Source: Salinimonas iocasae (GTDB lineage: Bacteria; Pseudomonadota; Gammaproteobacteria; Enterobacterales; Alteromonadaceae). From it: 64,000 nucleotides of DNA. The stretch covers positions 992,001-1,056,000 of the forward strand of contig NZ_CP039852.1 in assembly GCF_006228385.1 (NCBI RefSeq), read 5' to 3'. Both the position numbers and the translations under genes were made by a program. How positions within the stretch are numbered: position 1 is the stretch's first letter; each line of letters starts with the position of its first letter. Positions 37,391 to 47,475 of the stretch are shown piece after piece. The notes under the pieces were generated by a model, which was not told the origin of the DNA, made no database searches, and was given only the letters and a program-made list of their open reading frames with translations.

Positions 37391-38602
37391 TTAAACCACG
37401 TTCCCCATTTGGAAGATAGGCAGATACATTGCCACAATCAGGCCGCCGATTACGACACCAAGTACCGCCATAATCATAGGCTCGATAAGGCTGGTCAGAC
37501 CGTCAACCATATCATCAACCTCGGCCTCGTAGATGCTGGCTACTTTGCTAAGCATATCATCTACCGCACCGGACTCTTCACCAATGGCCACCATTTGAGT
37601 CACCATATCCGGAAAGACGCCAGTTGTGCGCATGGCAGTGTTCATTTGTAAGCCGCCGGCCACTTCTTTTTTAATAAAAAGAATTGCATCGCGGTATACG
37701 GCATTGCCTGACGCGCCTGCTGCTGAATCAAGTGCGCCGATAAGCGGAACACCGGCACTGAATGTTGTTGATAGTGTACGGGTAAAGCGCGCAACGGCGG
37801 CTTTCTGCAGGATCTCGCCGACTACCGGTATCTTTAGAACAGTAGCATCAACTCGGTCACGCAGCGCTTTAGACTTGCGGTGGGCACGTACAAACATAAA
37901 GCCGGCACCAACAATACCCATGCCAATGAATATCCCGAAATCCTGCACAAACCGGGAAATACCTAATACAAACTGAGTGAAAGCAGGCAGTTCGGCCCCA
38001 AAGCTACTGAAAATTTCTTCAAACTGAGGCACTACAAAGACCAAAAGAATTGTTGTAACAATAAAAGCAACGACTAAAACGGCGATAGGGTAGAACATCG
38101 CTTTTTTAACTTTGGACTTTAGTGCTTCTGCTTTTTCTTTATAGGTGGCAATACGATCGTAGATATTTTCAAGTGAACCGGACTGCTCACCGGTTTCTAC
38201 CAAATCACAATACAGGTCATCAAAATACAGGGGGTGTTTGCGTAATGCTGTAGATAATGGAGTTCCTGCGCGGACTTCATCGGCAATAGAAGACAAAAGT
38301 CTTCTCATTCCTGGTTTGCTAGTCCCTTGTGCTATCATTTCCAAAGATTGTAGTAAGGTAACGCCAGCACCAAGCATGGTAGAAATTTGTCTTGAAACTA
38401 CCGAAATGTCGGCGGCATTGATTTTTTTTTCTCTGCCACTAAAAAGAGACTTTTGCCGTTTTTTGACTTTCTGAGCTGATATGCCCTGCCTTCTCAAGAG
38501 ATTCTTTGCTTCAAGCACACTTGCAGCTGATATCTCACCTTTACGATTAGCACCTTGTTTATCTTTACCTTGATAATCAAAAACGACTGCGGCTCTGGAC
38601 AT
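37391..38602 (-). CDS. pilC: Type IV pilus inner-membrane platform protein PilC
   Basis: This GspF/PilC family protein of 403 residues has two homologous cytoplasmic helical domains. The first opens with DISVVSRQISTMLGAGVTLL and the second with AAVARFTRTLSTTFSAGVPL. Three transmembrane helices lie near residues 170-200, 215-240 and at the C-terminus. The conserved VETGEQSGSLE and AIGEESGAVDDML are intact. PilC couples the PilB and PilT motors to the pilus base. Unusually, pilB, normally directly upstream, is missing here. Confidence 0.95.
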   Translation of the reverse strand: MSRAAVVFDYQGKDKQGANRKGEISAASVLEAKNLLRRQGISAQKVKKRQKSLFSGREKKINAADISVVSRQISTMLGAGVTLLQSLEMIAQGTSKPGMRRLLSSIADEVRAGTPLSTALRKHPLYFDDLYCDLVETGEQSGSLENIYDRIATYKEKAEALKSKVKKAMFYPIAVLVVAFIVTTILLVFVVPQFEEIFSSFGAELPAFTQFVLGISRFVQDFGIFIGMGIVGAGFMFVRAHRKSKALRDRVDATVLKIPVVGEILQKAAVARFTRTLSTTFSAGVPLIGALDSAAGASGNAVYRDAILFIKKEVAGGLQMNTAMRTTGVFPDMVTQMVAIGEESGAVDDMLSKVASIYEAEVDDMVDGLTSLIEPMIMAVLGVVIGGLIVAMYLPIFQMGNVV

Positions 38603-38618
38603 AACTCTTACCTCACAG

Positions 38619-38641
38619 AAAAAAGCCCAGCATTGCTGGGC
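38619..38641 (-). terminator. Terminator between pilA and pilC (minus strand)
   Basis: On the minus strand the stem GCCCAGC/GCTGGGC with a 3-nt loop is followed by six T. It lies 19 bp after the pilA stop and just before the pilC Shine-Dalgarno, so it should limit read-through and keep pilA as an abundant separate mRNA. Confidence 0.85.
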
Positions 38642-38659
38642 CTATCCAATATTTCTAAA

Positions 38660-39088
38660 TTAACATAGTGAAGCGTCAGAGCATGTTTCTGCCCAAGTAA
38701 CAACGCCGTTTGTGAATGTAGGAGTTAAGGTATAAGTTTCACCTTCAAGGCCACTTACTGGAGTAGTGCTATCGCCTTCAGCCGTAGCAACAATAGCAGT
38801 ACCATCCCACGTAACACTGGCAACCAAAGTTGATGGAGTTGTTAAATCAGCAGGTACGCCATTTGTACCAGCAGTACAAGTAGTCAAACCACTTTCTGTT
38901 TGTGCACATACTTCAATAGCAGTTTTATGGCCTTGGGTTGCCATTACAACTTCAGAGAAACGTGCTTTTTTAGTGTAGTTATTGTAAGCAGGCAGAGCTA
39001 CCGCAGCCAGAATACCGATGATAGCAACGACGATCATCAGTTCGATTAGGGTGAAGCCTTTTTGGTTTGAAGGTTTGAATTGTTTCAT
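38660..39088 (-). CDS. pilA: Type IV major pilin PilA
   Basis: This type IVa pilin precursor of 142 residues has a short basic leader ending in Gly ([11 protein letters not shown]) cleaved before Phe. The hydrophobic helix [20 protein letters not shown] carries the conserved Glu5. The globular part has two Cys pairs. The C-terminal pair, CSDASLC, makes an unusually small disulfide loop at the very end, and [11 protein letters not shown] lies mid-protein. Shine-Dalgarno GGAGA precedes the ATG. It has its own terminator. I found no convincing sigma-54 promoter in the 228 bp upstream, although PilR/RpoN control is common in relatives. Confidence 0.95.
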   Translation of the reverse strand: MKQFKPSNQKGFTLIELMIVVAIIGILAAVALPAYNNYTKKARFSEVVMATQGHKTAIEVCAQTESGLTTCTAGTNGVPADLTTPSTLVASVTWDGTAIVATAEGDSTTPVSGLEGETYTLTPTFTNGVVTWAETCSDASLC

Positions 39089-39280
39089 GATAGTTCTCCG
39101 GGTTCGCGTATAATGCGTTTATCTAAATTAGTTCATTCAAAGTTTACGTTTTATACCTGGTTTGTTTTTGTTTAACGCCCCCGGTACTTGATGCTCAGTA
39201 TAGGGTGGAAGACCCCAGTGACAAGTATTGGAAACTATACATATGTTTAGGAATTAGCCGATTGGCAAAATGGAGGGTGG

Positions 39281-39305
39281 GCCTGCCAACCTGATGTTAG
39301 CAGGC
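39281..39305 (-). terminator. Hairpin after nadC, possible weak terminator
   Basis: GCCTGCCAAC and GTTAGCAGGC pair around CTGAT, 11 bp after the nadC stop on the minus strand. No T run follows, so it may instead be an mRNA-stabilising hairpin. Confidence 0.4.
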
Positions 39306-39316
39306 TATAAAAGTGT

Positions 39317-40722
<1,406 letters not shown>

Positions 40723-40832
40723 AACAACTACTCTTATCTTTTGATTTCACAATCCAAACTTGGTGACATTGACTTGCTGCAGGTGACGGGTAAGGTAAAC
40801 GCACACATTTAAACTTGTATATGGGTTAGCTG

Positions 40833-41369
40833 GTGAAAACATACCCCGGTGCAACACAAAAACATTCTCCCTTTTTTGATGAACGGCCGCCAGGCACTGA
40901 AATCTCGCTGTTGGTCATTCACAATATATCGTTACCGCCGGGACAGTTTAACACACCGGGTATCGAACAATTATTTACCGGTACGATTAACCCTGAAGAT
41001 GACCCATTCTATAAAGAAATTGCTGGCTTAAAAGTTTCGGCACACTGTGTGATTTATCGTGATGGCACTATCGACCAATTTGTCCCATTTACTCAACGCG
41101 CCTGGCACGCCGGATTATCTGTGTATCAGGGAACCCCCCGGTGTAATGACTTTGCGATCGGCATTGAAATTGAGGGGACCGACTACCAGCCCTATACCGA
41201 TGCACAATACATATCACTTACGGGGTTAACCGAATCAATTATCACTGCCTTTCCGGCGATTACCATCGGGCGGATAGTTGGACACAACGACATTGCCTTT
41301 GGCCGAAAGACCGACCCCGGCGCATTTTTTGACTGGACACGTTACCGCAGCGCACTTTTTCTACGCTGA
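40833..41369 (+). CDS. ampD: 1,6-anhydro-N-acetylmuramyl-L-alanine amidase AmpD
   Basis: The start is GTG 40833, as no upstream in-frame start fits. This cytosolic zinc amidase of 178 residues recycles anhydromuropeptides. Zinc ligands are found in LLVIHNISLPPG (His), RIVGHNDIAFGR (His) and KTDPG (Asp). RAWHAGLSVYQG and NDFAIGIEIEGTD are AmpD-specific and exclude the periplasmic AmiD type. Length is as in E. coli (183). E. coli has ampE next, which is absent here. Confidence 0.94.
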   Translation: MKTYPGATQKHSPFFDERPPGTEISLLVIHNISLPPGQFNTPGIEQLFTGTINPEDDPFYKEIAGLKVSAHCVIYRDGTIDQFVPFTQRAWHAGLSVYQGTPRCNDFAIGIEIEGTDYQPYTDAQYISLTGLTESIITAFPAITIGRIVGHNDIAFGRKTDPGAFFDWTRYRSALFLR

Positions 41370-41672
41370 TTAAACGCTGTTTTAACAAGCGTTAACGATG
41401 CATCGATTGCGGTGGTCAACTCTGGGCTGATGATAAATTCAGCGTATTTAACGACGAACCGAGCAAGTCAGACCAGTCGTGATAATGTGAAAAATCAAGG
41501 TTATTCATGATGTTAATTCGATTTTAAATAAATTTCACTTTAACGGCATTTGCATTAATTACGCGCTTGGATTTACACTGCGAAACAGTTTATAGGTAAA
41601 TTGGTATGACCAATTGGCCCGTGTTGCGCAAATTATTTACAACAGACACGGAGCGAGCGAGAAAGGATATTC
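41370..41672. other. Intergenic region between ampD and pdhR
   Basis: About 300 bp without a gene. It contains the PdhR box at 41599-41615 and, just after ampD, a short inverted repeat (TTAAACGC...GCGTTAA, about 41369-41395) without a T run. I see no ampE remnant. Confidence 0.5.
41599..41615 (+). promoter_or_regulatory. PdhR operator upstream of pdhR
   Basis: AATTGGTATGACCAATT is a perfect palindrome around a 3-bp centre and fits the E. coli PdhR box (AATTGGTnnnACCAATT). It lies 58 bp before pdhR, indicating pyruvate-relieved autorepression of the pdhR-aceEF-lpdA unit. Confidence 0.85.
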
Positions 41673-42419
41673 ATGCAAACGGGGCGAAAAAAGCTGTCCG
41701 ATGTCATCACTGAGCAACTAGAATCCATGATTCTTGATGGCTCTTTGCTGGCCGGTGAAAAGCTACCGCCTGAACGTGAGCTGGCAATTAAGTTTGATGT
41801 TTCTCGCCCGTCGCTACGTGAAGCAATCGGTAATTTACAGGCCAGAGGGCTGGTAGAGCGCAAACAGGGTGGCGGGACGTTTGTCAGCAAAAGTCTTAAT
41901 GCGGTGATGCGCGACCCTCTGATGGCACTAATTAGCCGGCGACCCGAAACGCAGTTTGATTTACTTGAATTTCGTCACGCTCTTGAAGGCATGGCGGCTT
42001 ACTATGCTGCGCTTCGTGGTCAGCCAGAAGATTATCAGGCATTGCGAGAGGCGCTTGAGGCATTACCAAAGCCTGGCAGAGAAGACAATCAACGTGCTCT
42101 GGCAGAATCGCTGGGGCAGTTCTACATCATTATGGCAAGGGCTTCGCACAATATGGTCCTGCTGCATGTGATGAGTACCATGCAAACCATGTTAACCGAG
42201 AATATCGAACGTAACCTGGAAATGCTGGCGCAACATGTGGATGTAAGTAAAGAGTTATCCCGGCAACGGGCGGATATCGTTGATGCAATTGCCAAGCGGG
42301 ATCCGGAAACAGCCAGGCAGGCATGCAATGCACACCTGGCATTTATTGAAAAAACCCTACTGACGATCAATCAGCGCGACAGCCGTGTGCAGCGCGCATT
42401 AAGACGTCTGGAAATTTAG
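41673..42419 (+). CDS. pdhR: Pyruvate dehydrogenase complex repressor PdhR
   Basis: This GntR/FadR-family repressor has 248 residues. The winged helix-turn-helix (~residues 10-70; GSLLAGEKLPPERELAIKF, SRPSLREAIGNLQARGLVER, GGGTFV) precedes an all-helical FCD effector domain that binds pyruvate in E. coli. The perfect PdhR box upstream and aceE-aceF-lpdA downstream confirm the identity. A 159-bp gap with no clear terminator separates it from aceE, so the genes are probably co-transcribed. Confidence 0.94.
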   Translation: MQTGRKKLSDVITEQLESMILDGSLLAGEKLPPERELAIKFDVSRPSLREAIGNLQARGLVERKQGGGTFVSKSLNAVMRDPLMALISRRPETQFDLLEFRHALEGMAAYYAALRGQPEDYQALREALEALPKPGREDNQRALAESLGQFYIIMARASHNMVLLHVMSTMQTMLTENIERNLEMLAQHVDVSKELSRQRADIVDAIAKRDPETARQACNAHLAFIEKTLLTINQRDSRVQRALRRLEI

Positions 42420-42578
42420 AGGCGTAAAGCCCGTAAGAATTGTGCAGGCCTGTATGTCAGGCTGGCAAATATAGGTGAGCCGTTGGGGCTTGCCGCAAGT
42501 ACAACGTAATCTAGGTATACCATCCTTGCCATCGAGGTAATGGATGGTTTTCTATATCAGCAAAAATAGGATGGCACC

Positions 42579-45245
42579 ATGACTGAAATGATGCACCAAG
42601 ATGTGGATCCCCAAGAAACACAAGAATGGCTGGAGTCGTTAGAGTCAGTTTTAGAAGAAGAAGGTAACGAAAGGGCTCACTTCTTATTAGAATCATTGAT
42701 TGAGAAAGCACGCAGAAATGGTGCCCACTTACCCTATGATGCGACCACCGCATACATTAATACCATACCACCAGGTCAGGAACCGACCATGCCTGGTGAC
42801 CAGACCATCGAAGGTAAAATTCGTAACGCACTGCGTTGGAATGCCCTGATGATGGTATTGCGCGCCTCTAAGAAAAATCTTGAGCTGGGCGGGCATATTT
42901 CAAGCTTTGCATCTTCAGCGATGCTTTACGATGTGGGCTTTAACCACTTTTATCGCGCACCAAACGAAAAAGATGGCGGCGATTATGTTTTCTATCAGGG
43001 CCACGTTTCTCCGGGAATTTATTCTCGTGCCTATATTGAAGGTCGTTTGACCGAAGAACAGCTTGACGGTTTCCGTCAGGAAGTTGATGGCAAAGGGTTG
43101 TCGTCATATCCTCACCCTAAACTAATGCCTGACTTCTGGCAGTTCCCCACCGTATCCATGGGCCTTGGCCCGATGCAGGCAATTTACCTTGCCCGTTTCC
43201 TGAAATATCTGACTGATCGTGGCATTAAAGATTGCTCCGAACAGCGCGTATGGTGCTACCTGGGTGACGGTGAGTGTGATGAGCCAGAATCCCTGGGTGC
43301 GATTGGCCTGGCCTCACGTGAAGGTCTGGACAATCTGACATTCGTTATCAACTGTAACCTGCAGCGTCTTGACGGACCGGTACGTGGTAACGGCAAAATC
43401 ATCCAGGAGCTGGAAGGTAACTTCCGCGGTGCTGGCTGGGAAGTTATCAAAGTTATCTGGGGACGTTACTGGGATCCTCTGCTTGCCCGCGATACGTCTG
43501 GCAAGCTGTTAGATCTGATGAACGAAACCATCGATGGTGAATACCAGAACTGTAAAGCAAAAGGCGGCGCTTACACACGAGAGAAATTCTTTGGTAAGTA
43601 TCCAGAGCTTAAAGAAATGGTTTCCAATATGTCAGATGAAGACATCTGGCGTCTGAATCGTGGCGGTCACGATCCGGTTAAAGTCTATGCTGCTTATGAT
43701 CGTGCTGTAAAAACGAAAGGTCGTCCGCAGGTTATCTTGGCCAAAACCGTTAAAGGATATGGCATGGGCGCTGCTGGTGAAGGTAAAAATATTGCCCACC
43801 AGGTGAAGAAGATGGATATGGAAGCGGTTAAAGGCTATCGCGACCGTTTCAATATTCCTGTTTCTGACGAGAACCTGTCTGATCTGCCGTACTACAAGTT
43901 CGACGAAGACAGTGAAGAGATGAAGTATTTGCGGGAGCGTCGTGAAGCACTGCATGGTTATATGCCGGTGCGTCGCGAGAAGTCCTCTGAAGATTTACCA
44001 GCACCACAAATGAAAGCTTTTGAGTCAGTGACTAAAGGTTCCGGTGACCGTGAGATTTCAACAACGATGGCGTTTGTTCGTGTATTAACAGCGCTGCTTA
44101 AAGACAAGCAAATCGGTAAGCGTATTGTACCTATCATCCCGGATGAGGCGCGTACGTTCGGTATGGAAGGCTTGTTCCGCCAGGTTGGTATTTATTCCTC
44201 GCAAGGTCAGAAGTACGAGCCGCAGGATTCGGATCAGGTTGCGTATTACCGTGAAGATAAGAAAGGTCAGGTACTACAGGAAGGTATCAACGAGCTGGGT
44301 GCAATGGCGTCATGGTTGGCAGCCGGTACGCAGTACAGCCTGAACGATCTGCAGATGGTTCCGTTCTATATCTACTACTCAATGTTTGGCTTCCAGCGTG
44401 TAGGCGATTTGGCCTGGGCGGCAGGTGACTCGCGCACTCGCGGGTTCCTGATTGGTGGTACTGCTGGCAGAACGACACTGAACGGTGAAGGTTTACAGCA
44501 CCAGGACGGTCACTCTCTCACCCAGGCTGCGCTGATTCCAAACTGTGTCAGTTATGACCCGACTTACGGCTATGAAATTGCTGTAATTGTCCAGGATGGT
44601 ATGCGCAGAATGCTAGAGGACCAGGAAGATGTTTTCTACTACCTGACGGTAATGAATGAAAACTACAAGCAGCCTGAAATGCCCAAAGATGTGGAAGAAG
44701 GCATTGTTAAAGGTATCTACAAGCTGGATACCCAGGGCGAGAGTAAGAAGAAAGTTAAACTGCTTGGCTCAGGAACTATCTTAGAGCAGGTTCGTGAAGC
44801 AGCGGTAAAGCTGGCTGAAGATTATGACGTCGAGGCTGAAGTTTACAGCGTTACTTCATTTAATGAGCTGACCCGCGATGGTATCGAGTGTGACCGTCAG
44901 AATATGCTGAACCCTGAAGAAGACACGAAGGTTCCGTTTATTACTGAGGTCTTAAAAGCAGGTAACGATGGTCCGACTATCGCTGCGACAGATTACATTA
45001 AAAACTACGCAGACCAGGTACGTAACTTTGTACCGGGTAGCTATCGCGTGTTGGGCACCGATGGATTTGGCCGTTCAGACAGCCGCGCTAATCTGCGTCG
45101 TCACTTTGAAGTGGATACTGCTTATATCACTTACGCTGCGCTGTATGAGTTATATAAAGCGGGTGACCTTGATGCCAAAGTGCTTTCAAAAGCAATGAAA
45201 GACCTGGCTATCGACCAGAAGAAAATCAACCCACTGCACGCGTAA
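42579..45245 (+). CDS. aceE: Pyruvate dehydrogenase E1 component AceE (homodimeric)
   Basis: The thiamine diphosphate-dependent E1 of 888 residues is the homodimeric gammaproteobacterial type (E. coli 887). It decarboxylates pyruvate and acetylates the E2 lipoyl groups. The ThDP/Mg motif GDGECDEPESLGAIGLASRE is followed by NCNLQRLDGPVRGNGKI. Also present are HISSFASSAMLYDVGFNHFY, GRTTLNGEGLQHQDGHS and the C-terminal VLGTDGFGRSDSRANLRRHF. AGGA lies 7 nt before the ATG. aceF follows after 19 bp. Confidence 0.98.
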   Translation: MTEMMHQDVDPQETQEWLESLESVLEEEGNERAHFLLESLIEKARRNGAHLPYDATTAYINTIPPGQEPTMPGDQTIEGKIRNALRWNALMMVLRASKKNLELGGHISSFASSAMLYDVGFNHFYRAPNEKDGGDYVFYQGHVSPGIYSRAYIEGRLTEEQLDGFRQEVDGKGLSSYPHPKLMPDFWQFPTVSMGLGPMQAIYLARFLKYLTDRGIKDCSEQRVWCYLGDGECDEPESLGAIGLASREGLDNLTFVINCNLQRLDGPVRGNGKIIQELEGNFRGAGWEVIKVIWGRYWDPLLARDTSGKLLDLMNETIDGEYQNCKAKGGAYTREKFFGKYPELKEMVSNMSDEDIWRLNRGGHDPVKVYAAYDRAVKTKGRPQVILAKTVKGYGMGAAGEGKNIAHQVKKMDMEAVKGYRDRFNIPVSDENLSDLPYYKFDEDSEEMKYLRERREALHGYMPVRREKSSEDLPAPQMKAFESVTKGSGDREISTTMAFVRVLTALLKDKQIGKRIVPIIPDEARTFGMEGLFRQVGIYSSQGQKYEPQDSDQVAYYREDKKGQVLQEGINELGAMASWLAAGTQYSLNDLQMVPFYIYYSMFGFQRVGDLAWAAGDSRTRGFLIGGTAGRTTLNGEGLQHQDGHSLTQAALIPNCVSYDPTYGYEIAVIVQDGMRRMLEDQEDVFYYLTVMNENYKQPEMPKDVEEGIVKGIYKLDTQGESKKKVKLLGSGTILEQVREAAVKLAEDYDVEAEVYSVTSFNELTRDGIECDRQNMLNPEEDTKVPFITEVLKAGNDGPTIAATDYIKNYADQVRNFVPGSYRVLGTDGFGRSDSRANLRRHFEVDTAYITYAALYELYKAGDLDAKVLSKAMKDLAIDQKKINPLHA

Positions 45246-45264
45246 GCACAGGAGAGATATCGAC

Positions 45265-47337
45265 ATGGCAGATATTAAAGACGTACTCGTACCGGATTTA
45301 GGTGAAGACGACGTTGAGGTCATTGAACTGTGTGTAGCAGAAGGTGATGACGTTGAAGCTGAAGGCGCTTTGGTCACTGTAGAAAGTGACAAGGCCAGTA
45401 TGGATGTCCCTGCGCCTTTCGCAGGGAAAGTCAAAGAGCTGTGTGTCAGCGTGGGTGACAAAATCTCTCAGGGAGATTTGTTAGCGAAGGTTGAAGAAGC
45501 CGGTGGCGCTGATAGCAGTGACGACGATTCAGAAGACACAGAAAACTCAGACGACGCTGGTGAAAAGCAGGAAGAAAAAGCAGAATCCGCTGACACTTCC
45601 TCTGATAACGGCGCTGAAGAAAAAACCGATGAATCAAAGCCAGCTTCAGGTGGCGGAACTTCCACCATCGAGGTAACTGTACCGGACATCGGTGATGCAG
45701 AGGAAGTTGACATCATTGAGGTGTTGGTCGGCGAAGGTGATAAGGTCGAAGCTGAAGACGGACTGATTACCCTTGAAACTGACAAAGCGACCATGGATGT
45801 GCCGTGCCCACAGGCCGGTACAGTTAAATCGCTTAAGGTGAAAGAGGGTGACAAGGTGTCTGAGGGGTCTCTTGTGCTTATTCTTGAGGTGGCTGATAGC
45901 GGTGACGCAGGTGCTGCTGACGATAGCGCCAGTGATACCGAAAGTAAAAGCACCGATGAGACGCAGGCATCAGGCAGTGAGTCTGATTCAGATAGCAGCG
46001 ACACCCAGGCATCTGGCGGGGAGGAAGAGATCGAAGTCACTGTTCCGGACATTGGCGACGCAGAAGACGTTGAAATTATCGACGTACTGGTGTCTGAAGG
46101 CGATACAATTGAGCCGGAAGATGGTCTGATTACTCTTGAAACTGACAAAGCGACAATGGATGTTCCGGCACCTAAAGCGGGCACCATAACCAAAATGCTG
46201 GTTAAGCAAGGTGATAAGGTTTCGCAGGGCTCTGCAGTATTAATGCTCAAGGTTGCTGGTTCAGCAAAACCCGCTGAGAAAGAACAAAAGTCTGAAAAAC
46301 CTCAGAAAGAAGCGCCGAAAAAGCAAGCGTCTTCTGATAATGGCGACAGCAGTCAGCCTAAACGACCTCCGGTCCCTCACCATCCGTCTGCTGGTGAGAA
46401 GCAGAAGAGTGGTAAGGTACACGCTTCGCCTTCAGTGCGCAGACTGGCCCGCGAGTTCGGTGTCGATCTTACTCAGGTATCAGGCTCTGGCAGAAAGAAC
46501 CGAATCTTGAAAGAAGACGTGCAATCGTACGTTAAATACGAGTTGTCACGTCCTAAGGCAAGTGCCGGTTCCGTAGGGCAGGGTGAAGGTGGTCTTCAGG
46601 TTATTGCACCGCCAAAAGTCGACTTTTCGAAGTTTGGTGAAGTGGAAGAGAAGCCGCTTACTCGTATCCAGAAACTGTCTGGCCCGAATCTGCATCGTAA
46701 CTGGGTAACCATTCCGCATGTGACACAGTTTGAAGAAGCTGATATTACTGAGATGGAAGCGTTCCGGAAGCAGCAAAACAAGATTGCTGAAAAGCGTAAG
46801 TACGACTTCAAAGTCACGCCGCTGGTCTTCATGATGAAAGCTGTGGCTGATGCGCTAAGAGCCTATCCGGTATTTAATACTTCACTTTCTGCAGACGGTG
46901 AGTCTTTAATTCAGAAAAAGTATTACCATATAGGTATTGCAGTAGACACGCCGAATGGTCTGGTTGTTCCGGTTGTGCGTGATGTTGACCAAAAAGGTAT
47001 CCACGAGCTTTCTAAAGAGCTTCTGGAAATTAGTGCTAAGGCTCGCGATGGTAAGCTTAAATCTGCAGATATGCAGGGTAGCTGCTTTACCATCTCAAGT
47101 TTAGGCGGTATCGGTGGTACAGCATTTACACCAATTGTTAACGCACCGGATGTTGCCATTCTTGGCGTTTCCAAGAGCGAGATGAAGCCGAAGTGGAATG
47201 GCAGTGAATTTGAACCGCGGCTAATGCTGCCGTTATCACTGTCTTACGATCACCGGGTTATTGACGGTGCGGTAGCGGCCCGCTTCGCCGTGCACCTTAA
47301 AACCGTGCTCGAAGATTTACGGGAAATGTTACTTTAA
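45265..47337 (+). CDS. aceF: Pyruvate dehydrogenase E2 (dihydrolipoamide acetyltransferase) AceF, three lipoyl domains
   Basis: This E2 core protein has 690 residues. Three lipoyl domains occur in tandem, each with its lipoyl-lysine in (E)SDKASMD or ETDKATMD (first at Lys43). Two domains are nearly identical, pointing to duplication or conversion. A peripheral subunit-binding domain (HASPSVRRLAREFGVDLTQV) and a catalytic domain with the active-site SYDHRVIDGA follow. The linkers are strongly acidic and Ser-rich instead of the Ala/Pro-rich linkers of E. coli, in line with a marine protein (inference). A long complementary-strand frame over these repeats is a shadow. Confidence 0.97.
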   Translation: MADIKDVLVPDLGEDDVEVIELCVAEGDDVEAEGALVTVESDKASMDVPAPFAGKVKELCVSVGDKISQGDLLAKVEEAGGADSSDDDSEDTENSDDAGEKQEEKAESADTSSDNGAEEKTDESKPASGGGTSTIEVTVPDIGDAEEVDIIEVLVGEGDKVEAEDGLITLETDKATMDVPCPQAGTVKSLKVKEGDKVSEGSLVLILEVADSGDAGAADDSASDTESKSTDETQASGSESDSDSSDTQASGGEEEIEVTVPDIGDAEDVEIIDVLVSEGDTIEPEDGLITLETDKATMDVPAPKAGTITKMLVKQGDKVSQGSAVLMLKVAGSAKPAEKEQKSEKPQKEAPKKQASSDNGDSSQPKRPPVPHHPSAGEKQKSGKVHASPSVRRLAREFGVDLTQVSGSGRKNRILKEDVQSYVKYELSRPKASAGSVGQGEGGLQVIAPPKVDFSKFGEVEEKPLTRIQKLSGPNLHRNWVTIPHVTQFEEADITEMEAFRKQQNKIAEKRKYDFKVTPLVFMMKAVADALRAYPVFNTSLSADGESLIQKKYYHIGIAVDTPNGLVVPVVRDVDQKGIHELSKELLEISAKARDGKLKSADMQGSCFTISSLGGIGGTAFTPIVNAPDVAILGVSKSEMKPKWNGSEFEPRLMLPLSLSYDHRVIDGAVAARFAVHLKTVLEDLREMLL

Positions 47338-47346
47338 GTTTGAACA

Positions 47347-47366
47347 GGGGAGGGTAATACCTCCCC
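47347..47366 (+). terminator. Hairpin after aceF (attenuator or partial terminator)
   Basis: GGGGAGG/CCTCCCC with loop GTAATA begins 9 bp after the aceF stop and is followed by TTTACGCTTTTTTT. It may reduce read-through into lpdA, which also serves other dehydrogenases and could have its own promoter in the 138-bp gap. Confidence 0.55.
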
Positions 47367-47475
47367 TTTACGCTTTTTTTGCCGGCATTTAGCAATGTTG
47401 GCTTTACAGGGCAGATAAGCCCTAGTTAAAATTCTTAACGCATATTTTTCAGATATTTGACAAATTGAGGTCACG

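Noticed and set aside
39089..39316. Sigma-54 promoter upstream of pilA
   Set aside because: I found no GG-N10-GC element with TGGCAC/TTGC similarity on the minus strand in this region.
45468..46250. 260-codon open frame opposite the aceF lipoyl domains
   Set aside because: It arises from the repetitive acidic linkers of aceF read backwards; the translation is low-complexity Ser-rich.
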